Source: Leptobrachium leishanense
Taxonomy: Eukaryota; Chordata; Amphibia; Anura; Megophryidae
Length of the DNA: 64,000 nucleotides
Direction: 5' to 3'
Assembly (NCBI GenBank): GCA_009667805.1
Contig: CM019072.1
Coordinates: 40,169,519-40,233,518, forward strand
The position numbers and the translations under genes were made by a program. This document shows positions 23,074 through 33,452 of this stretch, piece by piece. The notes under the pieces were generated by a model. That model searched no databases. It saw nothing but the letters and a program-made list of their open reading frames with translations, and was not told the DNA's origin. Numbering within the stretch: position 1 is the stretch's first letter; every line of letters begins with the position of its first letter.

Positions 23074-23624
23074 ACACTGCAAGCCAGTTAACCAAAGTAA
23101 TAATGCAAAAAAAGGAAACATAAATCACAATGACGCATCAAAAAGAGTCTAAGAAAAAAATCTAAGATAAAAGGAGAAAGTCAACATGTAGGATACAGTG
23201 ATACAATATTCCAGCTACATTTAAAGAGAACATATTAGCATCTTAGTATAGATATAGCAGTGTAATTAACATAGCTAGGAATAGTAATCCATATACGGCA
23301 AAAACATAGTATTATACTAAATGTGCACAGAGCTACAGCCATACAATGAACTGCCCTTTATTGAGATCCATGTAAACCACATATTTAGGAAGACCAAATA
23401 GAGAAAATAAAAAAAGATTTTTTATTGGTTAAAAACAATTGCCTAGGAGGACTTCACACCCAGAGAGGGTTTGTAAGACCAGTACTGCATATGCTGCTTT
23501 TTAAACAAACTAACGTAAGGGCAAAAAAGGGATATAAGAGTTCTTCTCGTTAAGACCACGCGGGGCAAGTGAGTCCAGTGTGAAAATCCAAAAAGATTCT
23601 CGCTTGAGAAGTTCTTTAGCGCGA

Positions 23625-24182
23625 TCACCCCCTCTCACAGAAGTGGCGTGCCACCGGTTGTGGGTTATCATGCCCGTTTAATGCTGCCCTAATGGCCAAC
23701 CTATGATTTGCCATACGTTCTTGTAAATTATTAATGGACTTTCCTGTATATATTTTACCACAGGGACATGAGATCTTGTAGACAACATAGACAGTTGTAC
23801 AGGTAATTCGGTGTCGGATTCGGTACCTGGTACCACTGTAAGGATGAAAAAACACTTTCCCCGGGATTAGAGATTTACATGTAGTACATCCCACACACCG
23901 GAAACAGTCCAGGTTTGAAAATGGATTATTAGATGAAAAAAAGTTATATTGGTCCGTATGGACCAAAAAGTCCCGTAAGTTCTTATTTAGTTTATAACAA
24001 ATCATCGGGGGGTCAGAAGTGGCCGCAGCCAATTTAGGATCATTTTGGAGAATACGCAAATGACGTTTAATAGTACGGGCAAACATACTTGATTTTGTAT
24101 GAAACGTCTGAGCAAATATAATTCTAGAGTTCGCCCTACCACATGGGCCCGGTGTTAGCACACCATCATGTGCTTTGTTCAA
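23625..24182 (-). CDS. Penelope GIY-YIG endonuclease domain (partial polyprotein)
   Basis: The 185-codon frame covers the RT-endonuclease linker and a GIY-YIG nuclease, which nicks target DNA for Penelope retrotransposition. A Cys-rich linker CFRCVGCTTC-like region (FRCVGCTTCKSL) sits near residues 94-105, then the GIY-YIG core VYVVYKISCPCGKIYTGKS near residues 132-150 and a helix with ERMANHR. The frame runs from NKAHDGVLTPGPCGR to HFCERG, where the frame breaks. The N-terminal RT is absent in this truncated copy, so it is not functional alone. Confidence 0.85.
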   Translation of the reverse strand: MNKAHDGVLTPGPCGRANSRIIFAQTFHTKSSMFARTIKRHLRILQNDPKLAAATSDPPMICYKLNKNLRDFLVHTDQYNFFSSNNPFSNLDCFRCVGCTTCKSLIPGKVFFHPYSGTRYRIRHRITCTTVYVVYKISCPCGKIYTGKSINNLQERMANHRLAIRAALNGHDNPQPVARHFCERG

Positions 24183-24220
24183 GGCCTTATCAAGAATGTC
24201 AGATCTATAACCTTGCTTAA

Positions 24221-25388
24221 CCCTTTCGCTGCGGAGGACGCGCTCAGCGCGTCCACACGCAGGTACGTTGCTTGCGGTGGATGCGCTGAGCGCGTCCTCA
24301 CTTTGGGGCCAGCGTTCGGCCGGGTTCCGGCCGATCGCTGGCCCCCCCGGTGCGGGCTGACATCCTCGATGTCAGCCCAGCACCCGGAACCGCCGCCGGA
24401 GTAATTAGGTGTCATCGCGGGGGCGCGATGACACCTAATTCAGACGCCCCCCCGCATGTGCGGACCTCTCTCCCTCCCAATCGGCGGCGTGCAGGGGGTT
24501 AACCCAGGCACCGTTTGGAAGGGCACAGCCTGCCCTTCCAAATGGTACCTGGCATTAACCCCATGGGGGCCGGATCACGAATCGGCGCCGAAAAGCGCTG
24601 GTTCGTGATCCTTTCCCGGAGCTGGCCGACATCTTGGATGTCGGCCAAGCTTCCGGGAATGCCCCCTGAGGACTGGCGTCATCGTGCATAGCACGATGAC
24701 GCCAGTCCTGGAGTTAACCCCTAACTGCCATGGAGATAGGGGGTTCATTGGAACCCCCTATCTCCCGATCCGTGGCAGTTAGGGGTTAATGTTTGGTATT
24801 GTTGGATCGGCCAGAGCATGGCCGTTCCAACAATACCAAACTTGACTATGAAAACAGTTTTAAAAAAAAAATATATATATATATATTATAAAAAAAATAA
24901 ACAAGTTTTTTGTTCTTTTTCTTGGTTCGTTAATGCAGCAATATTGTTCCCATTTCAATTATAATGTGAACAATAATGCTGCACTAATGTTTTTTGTATG
25001 CGGTGCGTTTGTTAAAAATCGCGTAATTTTCCCCAAAAAAAAATGTAACGAGACCCCATCTCTAATTTTTTTAACAAGCGCACCCCATACAAAATATAAC
25101 GGCAATTGCTCGCATGTTAAAATGTGAAAAAAAAAAACACTTTACACGTTGTAAATTATTGAAAATACATATTTTATTGCATTTTTTGTTATAATATACA
25201 GACATGACATAACGTATACATATAATAATGACATATTATGAATCTGCCGAGTCTGACGGAAAGAACGATATATAATATGTCTGGGTCATATACTAAAATA
25301 AGCCTTCAAAACACGTTTAAGCATGATGAGCAAAATCGGTAAAAATTACCTCAGCACAGGGGCGGGAAATGCCTCAGCAGCGAAAGGG
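24221..25388. mobile_element. TTAA-type non-autonomous element
   Basis: The 1168-bp element lies between TTAA at 24217-24220 and 25389-25392. Its ends are CCCTTTCGCTGC and GCAGCGAAAGGG, perfect 12-bp inverted repeats. The interior shares GGCCAGCGTTCGGCCGGGTT, AATATTGCTGCATTA-type and GACCCAGACATATTATATAT words with 13037-15022. Several strong GC hairpins, such as GGGGTTAA/TTAACCCC blocks near 24720-24790, are visible. The right Penelope arm keeps a single TTAA at the matching site. Confidence 0.85.
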
Positions 25389-25439
25389 TTAATAAATCGA
25401 GAGTACATCTCTGACAGCTGCTGTGTACATGTAGAAGGA

Positions 25440-25630
25440 TCCGAGTTGTTGCGCATAACGCGCAAAAACTGGGAAATAGGTAACGATTCTTTGAGTTTGC
25501 GTGGATGGAAACTGGAAGCATGTAATAAAGTATTCCTATTTCCCCCTTTTTTGCGCGTTATGCGCAGCAACTCGGATCCTTCTACATGTACACAGCAGCT
25601 GTCAGAGATGTACTCTCGGTTTATTAAGCG
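25440..25630. repeat. Centre of Penelope palindrome
   Basis: The words TACATGTAGAAGGATCCGAG (left) and its complement (right) lie about 140 bp apart, with GCGCATAACGCGC/GCGCGTTATGCGC next to a non-repeated spacer of roughly 80-100 bp. Both sides encode the same RT C terminus, LRVMR.NSDPSTCTQQLSEM, on opposite strands. The spacer contains the left copy's further 5' coding sequence (FHPRKLKESLPISQ on the - strand), so the right copy is slightly more 5' truncated. Confidence 0.85.
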
Positions 25631-26579
25631 AGGTTATAGATTTGACATTCTTGATAAGTAGGGATGAGCCGAACACCCCCGTGTTCGGTTCGCATTCGAA
25701 CAATTTTTCAAGTTCGAACACGAACCGAACCGAACTCAATGCAAGTCAATGGGACTCAAAAGTTCGATTTTTAGAGTGCCCTGCAAGAGGGCATATATGC
25801 AAGATATTTGCCATTAAAGGTGTATGGGGATCCGGGTAGTGCCCTGGGGGACAGGAAACAAGGACAAAAAGTTTTAAAAAAAACGTTTTTAAAGGAACAG
25901 TGTTTACCATGAAATAAGGGTTAAAAATAAAATGAAAAATTCCTTCAAATATCGTGCCTAGGAGGTCCCCATAACCTGCTCGTGAAGTGGCGGATTTGTA
26001 GAATGTATAGAAACATTTAAAAACAAAAAAATGACGTTTCAAATTTCAGTAAACGGTTTTCCTTTTAATCTATTCATAAACAACTGCTTGGGGCGGCAGC
26101 CTGTATGAAAAGACATTTTAGGACACGCAGAACAAGTTTAGTGATTTTTTTGGCTAAATTATGGTGAAACTTATGCAGGCTTTGGATGAAAGTAACAATA
26201 GGTGCTTTAAAATTGGGCCTTTAGTGTCGGCAAATATTACATTTATATGTTTATGTACATTTATGTTTATGTTATACATTATCAGCATACATGCACGTTT
26301 TTAATTTTTGTCTCCATAGGTTCTTCTATTGTCATTTCTGGATCTATGTTAGCAATGTTATGCTTTATTTTTGTTGTTTGTACGTCGCCCACACTCTCCA
26401 TTAGGTTTGGGTCGATTATGCCCTTAGCTTTAATGGATTCTGATGTTAGGCGGCGTCACTTCCGATGCGCCCGTTCAGACGCATTTCCGATGCGTTTGTT
26501 CGGGGGAATTTTGGAAATTTTACCATTTCCGGTATCCACACATGAATGTATTTTAGATTGCTAATTAAAGAAATGTGGA

Positions 26580-26960
26580 CTTTAAAAGAGAGAAGATTCG
26601 GACGGACAAGTCAGTTCATGAATAAGTCAGAGGACGAAACGCGTCGCACTGACTTGCTTGTTTCCGCTATTTCGTTCGTTCGCCCGCCGGATCGTCCATT
26701 ATTCGTCCGCGAGTCGGATCGTCCATTATTCACTTCGGATGGATCCAGGTCTTCGGTTCCCCAATTGGTCGTTCTGAAGGACTGTGGTTCCACCTGGTAT
26801 TTGGACTTCTCAGCACGGAGTGGTATCCTGGCCAGGCTCTCCTGCAGAAACTACGCTTTAAGGACAACGTCTTTCCGGCTGTGGTGACTATTTGAACGAC
26901 TTGGTCTAATATGCGCTTTTGCACACTTTTATACATCGTGTGCCACTAATTTTGTGAGTG
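26580..26960 (+). mobile_element. Penelope-like terminal fragment with hammerhead relic
   Basis: The signature GACGAAACGCGTC lies at 26633-26645 with a 9-bp stem I, CAAGTCAGT (26607-26615) and ACTGACTTG (26648-26656), and a 3-bp stem II (GTC/GAC, 626-628 with 633-635, loop AGAG). The CUGAUGA box is degenerate (TTCATGA), with two core changes. Type I hammerheads with a minimal CGCG stem III are known from Penelope-like elements. The extent of the fragment is approximate and no protein remains. Confidence 0.6.
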
Positions 26961-27569
26961 GCTTTTTTTTTTGTGGTTTTATGTTTTATTAAATATCTGG
27001 CAGTATTATGCTATGTTTCTGTGTATGCTCTGATTTTAGAGGCTCTGCACTTCCTTGAAGATCCTGTATCATCAAAAATATCTGACCATCTATAAGGTTG
27101 TATTGTACTGCATGTTCTATATTTTTTCCTATATGTTTATACCTTAGCACGCTCGTGGAGAGTGCTGTGAACTGCAGTTTCTATTCCTCTTGGGGATACA
27201 TTTTCACACTGTTTAGTAGAACACAAAGATTACAACAATTCCCAGATATTTTGTAGAAATGACTGACCCCCTAAATAGTTGGTGGCAGTGAGAACACACA
27301 GATTACAACATCTCCCAGATATTTTGTAGAAGTGAGACCCCCCCAATAGCTGGTGGCAGACTGGCAGTGAGAACACACACTAACACAACAATCTCCTCTC
27401 AAAAAACACGTGCTGAAAGCTGTGTGAAGCCTTATATAGTGTGCTACGGGACTTAGCTCTGTGAGCCCATGATTGGGTAAAATTTGCCCAATCAGGACTC
27501 TGAGCTGTGATTGGCATAGTCTTGCACCTGTCTTGCACCTGACCTGCGGTCAGGTGCAAAGCTGTAGCT

Positions 27570-29605
27570 GGGACAAAATCAAATGGCCCGCTGACCACAG
27601 TCACTTCTCTCAAATATCTAGGTAGGTTAGACCCTAATCTATCCTTTGGCCCCCACATCGAAAAACTCTCATCTAAACTTTACCCCAAACTAGGCGCCCT
27701 GTACAGAAACAAATCCTGCCTGAGCCCCGCGGTAAGAAAGCAGATTGTACAACAAATGCTTATGCCGGCTATTGATTACGGAGATGTAGTGTACGCAGCC
27801 GCCCCGCAGACACATCTTCAGAAACTTACTACATTGTAATGCAAAGCGGCAGAATGAGTTATACAATGTAACTACATGACCCACCATTGTGACATGTTAA
27901 AAGAGCTAAACTGGCCATCGCTGGAATCTAGACGCACCCTTCACCTTTCCAGCCTGGTGTTTAACCCCTTAGTGACCGGGCGGTTTTACACAAATCCGTC
28001 CTTTAGTGACCGCTGCTGTTTTTACGTTTCTGCGCTGTTAGGGTTTAGGTCAAATTTTCCTCTTACTCGTTTATTCAACCCACACATATTATACACCCTT
28101 TTTCCCGCCATTAAATGGACTTTCTAGAAATACCATTATTTCCATCATATCCAATAATTTACTATAAAAAAATATGAAATATGATGAAAAAAATGGTAAA
28201 AACACACTTTTTCGTAATTTAATCCCCTAAAGCTACAACCACAAATAAAGACCCCGGCTAAATAGTTTCCAAATTTTATCCCGAGAATAGAAATACCCAA
28301 TTTTTACATGTTTTTACCTTTTAACCCTTTCACTGCTGAGCCAGTTCACCTATGTGCGCTGCGCTCATTCTGACCATTTTGTGCTAATTATTTTGAGATG
28401 TCAGCCTAGGTCCTATTTAATTAAACCCCCCCCCCAGACAAAAAATGTAAAAAAAAAACACATTTTTTTTTTTTACATTTTTTTTTTAAACCAAACCTGG
28501 TCATGTTTGGTATCATTTGAAAGGCCATGATCAGGCCTTTCAAATGATGTCAAATATGACCATCTAGCTGCCATGGATCGGGAGATAAAGGGATCCTTAG
28601 GATCCCCTTATCTCTACATGGCAGCTAGATGGTTAACTGGCCCACTGACATCCTCACACATATGGTGAGGTTGTCAGTGGGTGGGGGTGGACCTGGAGGC
28701 TAGGCTGACATCCAAGATGTCAGCCCCCCTCCAGGTTCGAATCGCGTTTTGGCGCCAATTGGCGCCGCAACGTGATCCGGCGGCGAAACGGTTAATGTCA
28801 TACACCGCTGGAAAGGGGAGGCTCTCCCCTCTCCAGCGGTGCAAACGGCATCTCCCTAGCTTCAATGGTTGGGGAGATAGAGGGCTCCGAAGGAGCCCTC
28901 CCCTCCATTGAAACACATGGGGGCACCTTCTGATGACGTCACCACGCAGCGTGGCGACGTCATCAGCCTCGCCTGCCCATGTAAATCACATGGGCAGGCT
29001 TCCTCCCTGTCAGATCGCCGTGGGATCCGACGAGGGAGGTGAGTATCGGGCGGGAGGGGGATTTGGGGCCGCTGACGTACCCTGTACGTCATCCGGTCTA
29101 AGGGAGACCCGAACACAGGACGTACAGGGTACGTCAGCGGTCGGGAAGGGGTTAAGAGCTTTTCTGGGAAGCTGCCACCCTAACTGAATAGACTGCTTCC
29201 CCCAGCAGCTCCCTCATCCTATAACCTCCGATCCAGGACCAGCACCTTACTTGCAATACCACAATACAAAAAGACAGTGGCTCGATCCTCATTTTCCTAC
29301 AGAGCACTGCAATTATGAAATAACCTCCCAGACACCATCAAATCTTCCACCAGTCTTAAGTCACTCAAGAGCTCCTTACTAACATACCTCAATACAGAAT
29401 GCACCTGTAAACATGTAACATAATGACTATTTCCTACATATTTATTTTCTGTTAATCTGTATATTTGTGTTGTTAATATCTTGCATTGTATTACTTTGTA
29501 TTTCTGTAACTGTAACACTTCAATGTTCTTGAACCCAGGACATACTTGAAAACGAGAGAAATCTCAATGTATCCTTCCTGGTAAAATCCTTTATAAATAA
29601 ATAAC
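27570..29605 (+). mobile_element. CR1/L2/Rex1-like LINE 3' part with TTAA insertion
   Basis: The stretch from GGGACAAAATCAAATGG matches the LINE at 8028 onward (TCAAATATCTAGGT, CCCCACATCGAAAAACT, ATTGATTACGGAGATGTAGT) and ends in TATAAATAAATAA at 29605. At 27961 the TTAA inside a TTTAAGAGCTTTTC context is the landing site of the 1.2-kb element at 27965-29151; the undisturbed site is seen at about 8421 in the other LINE copy. Reading frames are broken. Confidence 0.82.
27965..29151. mobile_element. TTAA-type element inserted in LINE
   Basis: TTAA flanks lie at 27961-27964 and 29152-29155. The ends are CCCCTTAGTGACCG and CGGTCGGGAAGGGG, partly complementary. A second TTAACCCTTTCACTGCTGAG start at 28321 suggests that two related elements are fused or nested. 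The interior holds hairpins built from TTTGAAAGGCCATGATC/AGGCCTTTCAAA near 28515-28550 and ACGTACCCTGTACGT near 29074. No transposase is present. Confidence 0.72.
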
Positions 29606-29704
29606 ACGCGGAATTGTTCGAAGTTCGCGAACATACGAACTGGCGATGTTCAAATCGAACTCCGAACACATCGAACCGAACAGCTCATCCCTATTGATAA
29701 GGCC

Positions 29705-30231
29705 TTGAACAAAGCACATGATGGTGTACTAACACCGGGCCCATGTGGTAGGTCGAACTCTAGAATTATATTTGCTCAGACGTTTCATACAAAATCAAGT
29801 ATGTTTGCCCGTACTATTAAACGTCATTGGCGTATTCTCCAAAATGATCCTAAATTGGCTGCGGCCACTTCTGACCCCCCGATGATTTGTTATAAACGAA
29901 ATAAGAACTTACGGGACTTTTTGGTCCATACGGACCAATATAACTTTTTTCATCTAATAATCCATTTTCAAACCTGGGCTGTTTCCGGTGTGTGGGATGT
30001 ACTACATGCAATTCTCTAATCCCGGGAAAAGTGTTTTTTCATCCTTACAGTGGTACCAGGTACCGAATCCGACACCGAATTACCTGTACAACTGACTATG
30101 TTGTCTACAAGATCTCATGTCCCTGTGGTAAAATATATACAGGGAAGTCCATTAATAATTTACAAGAACGTATGGCAAATCATAGGTCGGCCATTAGGGC
30201 AGCATTAAACGGGCATGATAATTGTTTTTAA
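29705..30231 (+). pseudogene. Penelope GIY-YIG endonuclease domain, right arm
   Basis: The same protein as at 23625-24182 is split into two frames (29705-30019 and 29992-30231). The T run near 29945 is one base shorter than in the left copy and changes the frame. The core VVYKISCPCGKIYTGKS is intact in the second frame. The C-terminal stretch after NGHDN is deleted, so the domain is shorter than in the left copy. Confidence 0.82.
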
Positions 30232-30693
30232 CCAATAAAAAATCTTTTTTTATTTTCTCTATTTGGTCTTCCTAAATATGTGGTTTACATGGATCTCAAT
30301 AAAGGGCAGTTCATTGTATGGCTGTAGCTCTGTGCACATTTAGTATAATACTATGTTTTTGCCATATATGGATTACTATTCCTAGCTATGTTAATTACAC
30401 TCCTATATCTATACTAAGATGCTAATATGTTCTCTTTAAATGTAGCTGGAATATTATATCACTGTATCCTACATGTTGACTTTCTCCTTTTTTTTTAGAT
30501 TTTTTTCTTAGACTCTTTCTGATGTGTTATTGTGATTTATGTTTTCTTGTTTTGCATTATTACTTTGGTTAATTGGCTTGCAGAGTATGTCCACGCCTGC
30601 TCTGTGATTGCAGGGTAGACACATCTGTGGGAGCTTAATTGTTTGATGTGTATATATATATATATATATATATGTCTTTCTTTGTATGTTGGC

Positions 30694-30743
30694 TATTCCC
30701 GAGGAAAGTCCCTCTGGGGACTGAAACGTTGAAATTTGATGCC
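30694..30743 (+). ncRNA. Hammerhead-like motif, decayed (Penelope right arm)
   Basis: A 6-bp stem II, AGTCCC/GGGACT with TCTG loop, precedes GAAAC. The catalytic box reads CCGAGGA where CUGAUGA is expected, and CGTTG replaces CGCGTC. Partial stem I pairing is seen between GGC (30691-30693) and GCC (30741-30743). The left arm carries the mirror motif at 22503-22555 with one changed base in the loop region. Position in a Penelope terminus supports descent from a ribozyme; activity is unlikely. Confidence 0.5.
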
Positions 30744-30966
30744 AGAATAAAGTTTTATTTTATTTAAACTTTGAAAAGAAGTTTCCGTGTGCGTCTGGAT
30801 TTTGGTCTCTTATCTACCTGCAGCTGGATTAAGTGCACCGGAGCAAGAAATTTTCGGTGTGTGGAGTTCGGGACCGCTTGACCCTTTATATAGCATATCA
30901 TATTGTAAATAAGTCCATAGAGTGGTATAATGCAATAAAACTCATTGTGACCTTACAATTTTATAG

Positions 30967-31163
30967 CACTTCAGAGACAGCAAATATACTCTTTGGGGTC
31001 CTTGAAAACAATGCTAGTGTCAGTGTCTGAAGAGTGTGATCAGAGGATTCAAGCCATGTATCAAGATGAAAGACTGGAGATAAAAACCCTGAAAATAGAA
31101 AAACAGGGCTTGCTGAAAATGATTGACAAAATGAAAGAGGAAAATAGCTATTTGCATGCCCAG
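30967..31163 (+). CDS. TSNAXIP1: TSNAXIP1 exon C (coiled coil)
   Basis: The acceptor TTTTATAG precedes CACTTCAG; the two bases CA complete the codon started by the G of exon B. The donor is CAG|GTACGA. The 65 codons read ALQRQQIYSLGSLKTMLVSV then EECDQRI, EKQGLLKMIDKMKEENSYLH AQ. Heptad-like spacing of Leu, Ile and Met with charged flanks indicates coiled coil. The match to the mammalian EPLKAKLVTVNEDCNERI segment, recalled from memory, supports the exon boundaries. Confidence 0.9.
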
Positions 31164-33452
31164 GTACGATATTTTATATTATTTGCGGTTAATGTTAGAG
31201 TTAAAATAAGGTTACCTAATTGTCCACAACAAAAATCATATTTTTTTCAATTTGCTTTGTCCCCATTGTGTCTCTTATTTCAATCTATATTCTTAAAAGG
31301 GACACGCTATGCACCCTGACCACTTAACAATGTTGTTGCTAACGTTAACGCTCACCTGCATGACAGGGATGTGTGGTCAGGGGCGGCAGGTGAGGCAGAG
31401 CCTCACCTGCCATTAAGGGCTGCAGTCAAACTCACCTGCCCATCGGCTCCGTCCGCTGCACATTCTTTATTTTATTTCCAGCAGCCTGGCTGAGCCTGCG
31501 CAATTTGCGTAAAAGGACGCTACGCAAATCGCGTAGGCTGCCAAGAAGTGTGCAGCGCGGCGCATCTGTTCAATGTACAGGTGTCGGAGCACTGACCACT
31601 TCCTGAACATTGCTCTCCCAGTGCCTCAGAGGCCCTGGGAGAGCAATGGAATAGCTTGGACCAATAGGAAAGCGCTAGAGATGCAGAGCTCGGGGGGGGG
31701 GGGCACAGAAAGCTGCCAGATCGTGGGGAGCACTGAACCTGAACCTACGTAACCTGTGTATATCTGGCTCTGATACTAGCCAGTGCCTCCCCAGCCACTG
31801 ACCTCACTGCTGCATGAGCATTAACGTTAGCCGCGGTGTCTACCGCATATTACAATCCAAACGCAAACGAGCTAAGTAACCCATTTGCGTTTGGTACCTA
31901 GCGCTTTTCAGCGCAAGGTTACTGTACTTTGTGCTCCCTATACTTAACATGGGGAGCGCAAAGTGTTAATCAGCGTTAGTATTACAAAGTCCTAACGCTG
32001 ATTAACGTCCGGCTCTGGTTAGCGGAAAGTTAATCAAAGCCAGGACTTGGTGTTAACGGATTCCGCTTCTGCAGAATCCGTTAACACCATCCAAAAAATT
32101 TAAAAACAATTAGTATACTCACCTCCTGTCCCGCGGCGAGGACCACGGCTCCAACCGTCTCCTCCGTCCGGCGGCGGGAACAGGGAGAGACTGGGGGAAA
32201 AAGTCTCTCTCTGCGTATCACTATGCTGACTGGCCGGATCTCGCGTGGCGAGATCTGGCAGGTCATGTGACCGTCTGTGTCTGGCTCAATGGAGTCCTAT
32301 GGACTCCATCGAGTGGATGCTCGTGGCTGCGCTTAGTGCAGCCTCGAGCATCCAGGGGCGTATCGCAGCTACCAATGCAGGCAGCTTTTTAAGCGCCTGC
32401 ATTGTAATTCCACGCTAAAACGGGGGTGGTAGGGAGAAAACTGCGGGTACAGTTTTTTCTCCCTACCGCCCCCGTTTTAGCGTGGAGATTGTTATGTGGC
32501 CCAAGGTTTTTAAAGTGGTCAGGCTGTGTGAGCCCCCCCTCCCCCTCATTGCTCTGTTTCTCTGTTGCTGTGTAAAGCTGAGGCGGGATTTGATATCTTA
32601 CCTGCCGGGGACCACTCCCGGGTACCTGTAACAGATCTGAGCACCCCAACTGTGGCACATCTGTTAATGCTGCTGCCTTGTCAGACACCCGTTCGCCCAC
32701 CATCGATCCTTCGTGCCTTCACCAGCCATTATCATAAGCTTAAGGATGGGTACATTGAAAGATTGCTTATAGCATTCACCAGAAATGAGGCAGCACTCAG
32801 ATCTTGGGTTAAAACTGTCAGATCGCATTCAATGAAACACATCAGCAAAATATATACAGTGCCAGGAGGGACCTGGAGACAAATGGAAAATTACACCCTG
32901 CCCTCCCTCTTGTCCTCAAGTGAGCCAATTCCTAGCCATACCTTATTTTCATGTCCAGACATTAAACGATAGTGCAGATTGTAATCACAAAGTAGACATA
33001 AATAAAGTGGATAACAGCATAGGAATAAAATGACGTGTTAGACTCCCCAGACCCGCAGTTCCACATCTCCCAACATTAATGCCAAGTCCAGGTATCCCGA
33101 GATCAAAGTGAATCTCGCCACAGTACCGATGATGTCAGCATGCTATGTCGGTGTTTCGAGAGGGGGCAGATGATGGATTGCTTCTGCTTATGCACGTGCA
33201 GCCCCAATCCATCGTTCTGTGTTATGTAGTTTGCATATGTACGAAATCGTGTTAGATAGCTGCAGGAACTTCTGCGTTTTGCAAGCCCTGAGCTGAACGG
33301 AAGAAGCAACGCGCTTCAAGGGAGAAAAGGTAAGTTTTTAAGCATCATCACCTGCTATGTGCTTTGGGAGTGTTTTCAGCAGCAGGGACTGGGAGACTGG
33401 TAATGATTAAGGAGATAATAATAATTTACAATCACTTTTCATTGCTCCACAG
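31164..33452 (+). other. TSNAXIP1: TSNAXIP1 intron C-D (2.3 kb)
   Basis: The intron begins with about 130 bp that I do not recognise. A composite repeat at 31310-32510 starts CACCCTGACCACTTAA and ends near AAAGTGGTCAGGCTGTG, an inverted word pair. Inside it, GC-rich AACGTTAACGC and GCTAAAACGGGGG words resemble the Harbinger-type MITEs. From 32521 to 33060 lies a CT-rich start followed by a 135-codon open frame of unknown nature (32565-32972). The part at 33061-33452 shows no element I can name. Confidence 0.55.
31310..32510. repeat. Composite MITE-like repeat
   Basis: Outer words CTGACCACTTAAC (31317) and its rough complement AAGTGGTCAG (32510) suggest terminal repeats. Internal blocks include GTGGTCAGGGGCGGCAGGTG, a hairpin GGTGAGGCAGAGCCTCACC at 31399-31418, a G run near 31692, and a palindromic terminal block near 32430-32480 with GGTAGGGAGAAAACTG against its complement. 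At least two elements are probably nested. No coding potential was recognised. Confidence 0.45.

Larger units (their letters stand above)
22438..25510 (-). mobile_element. Penelope-like element, left arm of palindrome
   Basis: The arm reads on the - strand from the reverse transcriptase C terminus (FLRVMRNNSDPSTC, near 25460) through the GIY-YIG endonuclease (24182-23625) to the 3' terminal region at 22438, where a decayed hammerhead motif lies (22503-22555). It is interrupted by a TTAA element (24221-25388) and a MITE (22645-23073). The RT core is missing (5' truncation). Its partner is the + strand copy at 25536-30816, and the two meet head to head near 25520. Confidence 0.85.
25659..29693. 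mobile_element. hAT-type non-autonomous element, 4 kb, composite
   Basis: The ends TAGGGATGAGC and GCTCATCCCTA are inverted repeats, and a perfect 8-bp duplication, TTGATAAG, lies at 25651-25658 and 29694-29701. The left Penelope arm has one TTGATAAG at the matching site, a natural empty site. Next to the ends, TTCGAAC-type words abound. No hAT transposase was found. The interior is a patchwork: a Penelope-like fragment with a hammerhead relic (about 26580-26960), a LINE 3' part (27570-29605) and a TTAA element (27965-29151). Confidence 0.88.
25536..30816 (+). mobile_element. Penelope-like element, right arm of palindrome
   Basis: Parts on the + strand: RT C terminus at 25536-25658, a 4-kb hAT insertion at 25659-29693, GIY-YIG endonuclease at 29702-30231, and the 3' terminal region to about 30816 with a hammerhead-like motif (30694-30743) and a TA microsatellite near 30648-30673. 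Compared with the left arm it lacks about 220 bp after the codons for NGHDN (left coordinates roughly 23442-23664), joined at a short AAT/ATTG homology. The right edge extends beyond the left arm's outer edge. Confidence 0.83.

Noticed and set aside
24168..24404. Overlapping 78-codon ORFs on both strands at the TTAA element edge
   Set aside because: They run from Penelope coding sequence into the palindromic GC-rich end of the TTAA element, which reads open on both strands because it is self-complementary.
32565..32972. A 135-codon ORF in intron C-D
   Set aside because: It has a plausible composition but no recognised motif or second copy in the window. It is reported only as part of the intron description.
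33100..33190. Possible hammerhead on the - strand (GAAACACCGAC with ATCATCTG nearby)
   Set aside because: The CTGATGA box is absent, the CGCG step is replaced by CACC, and no stem II could be drawn.
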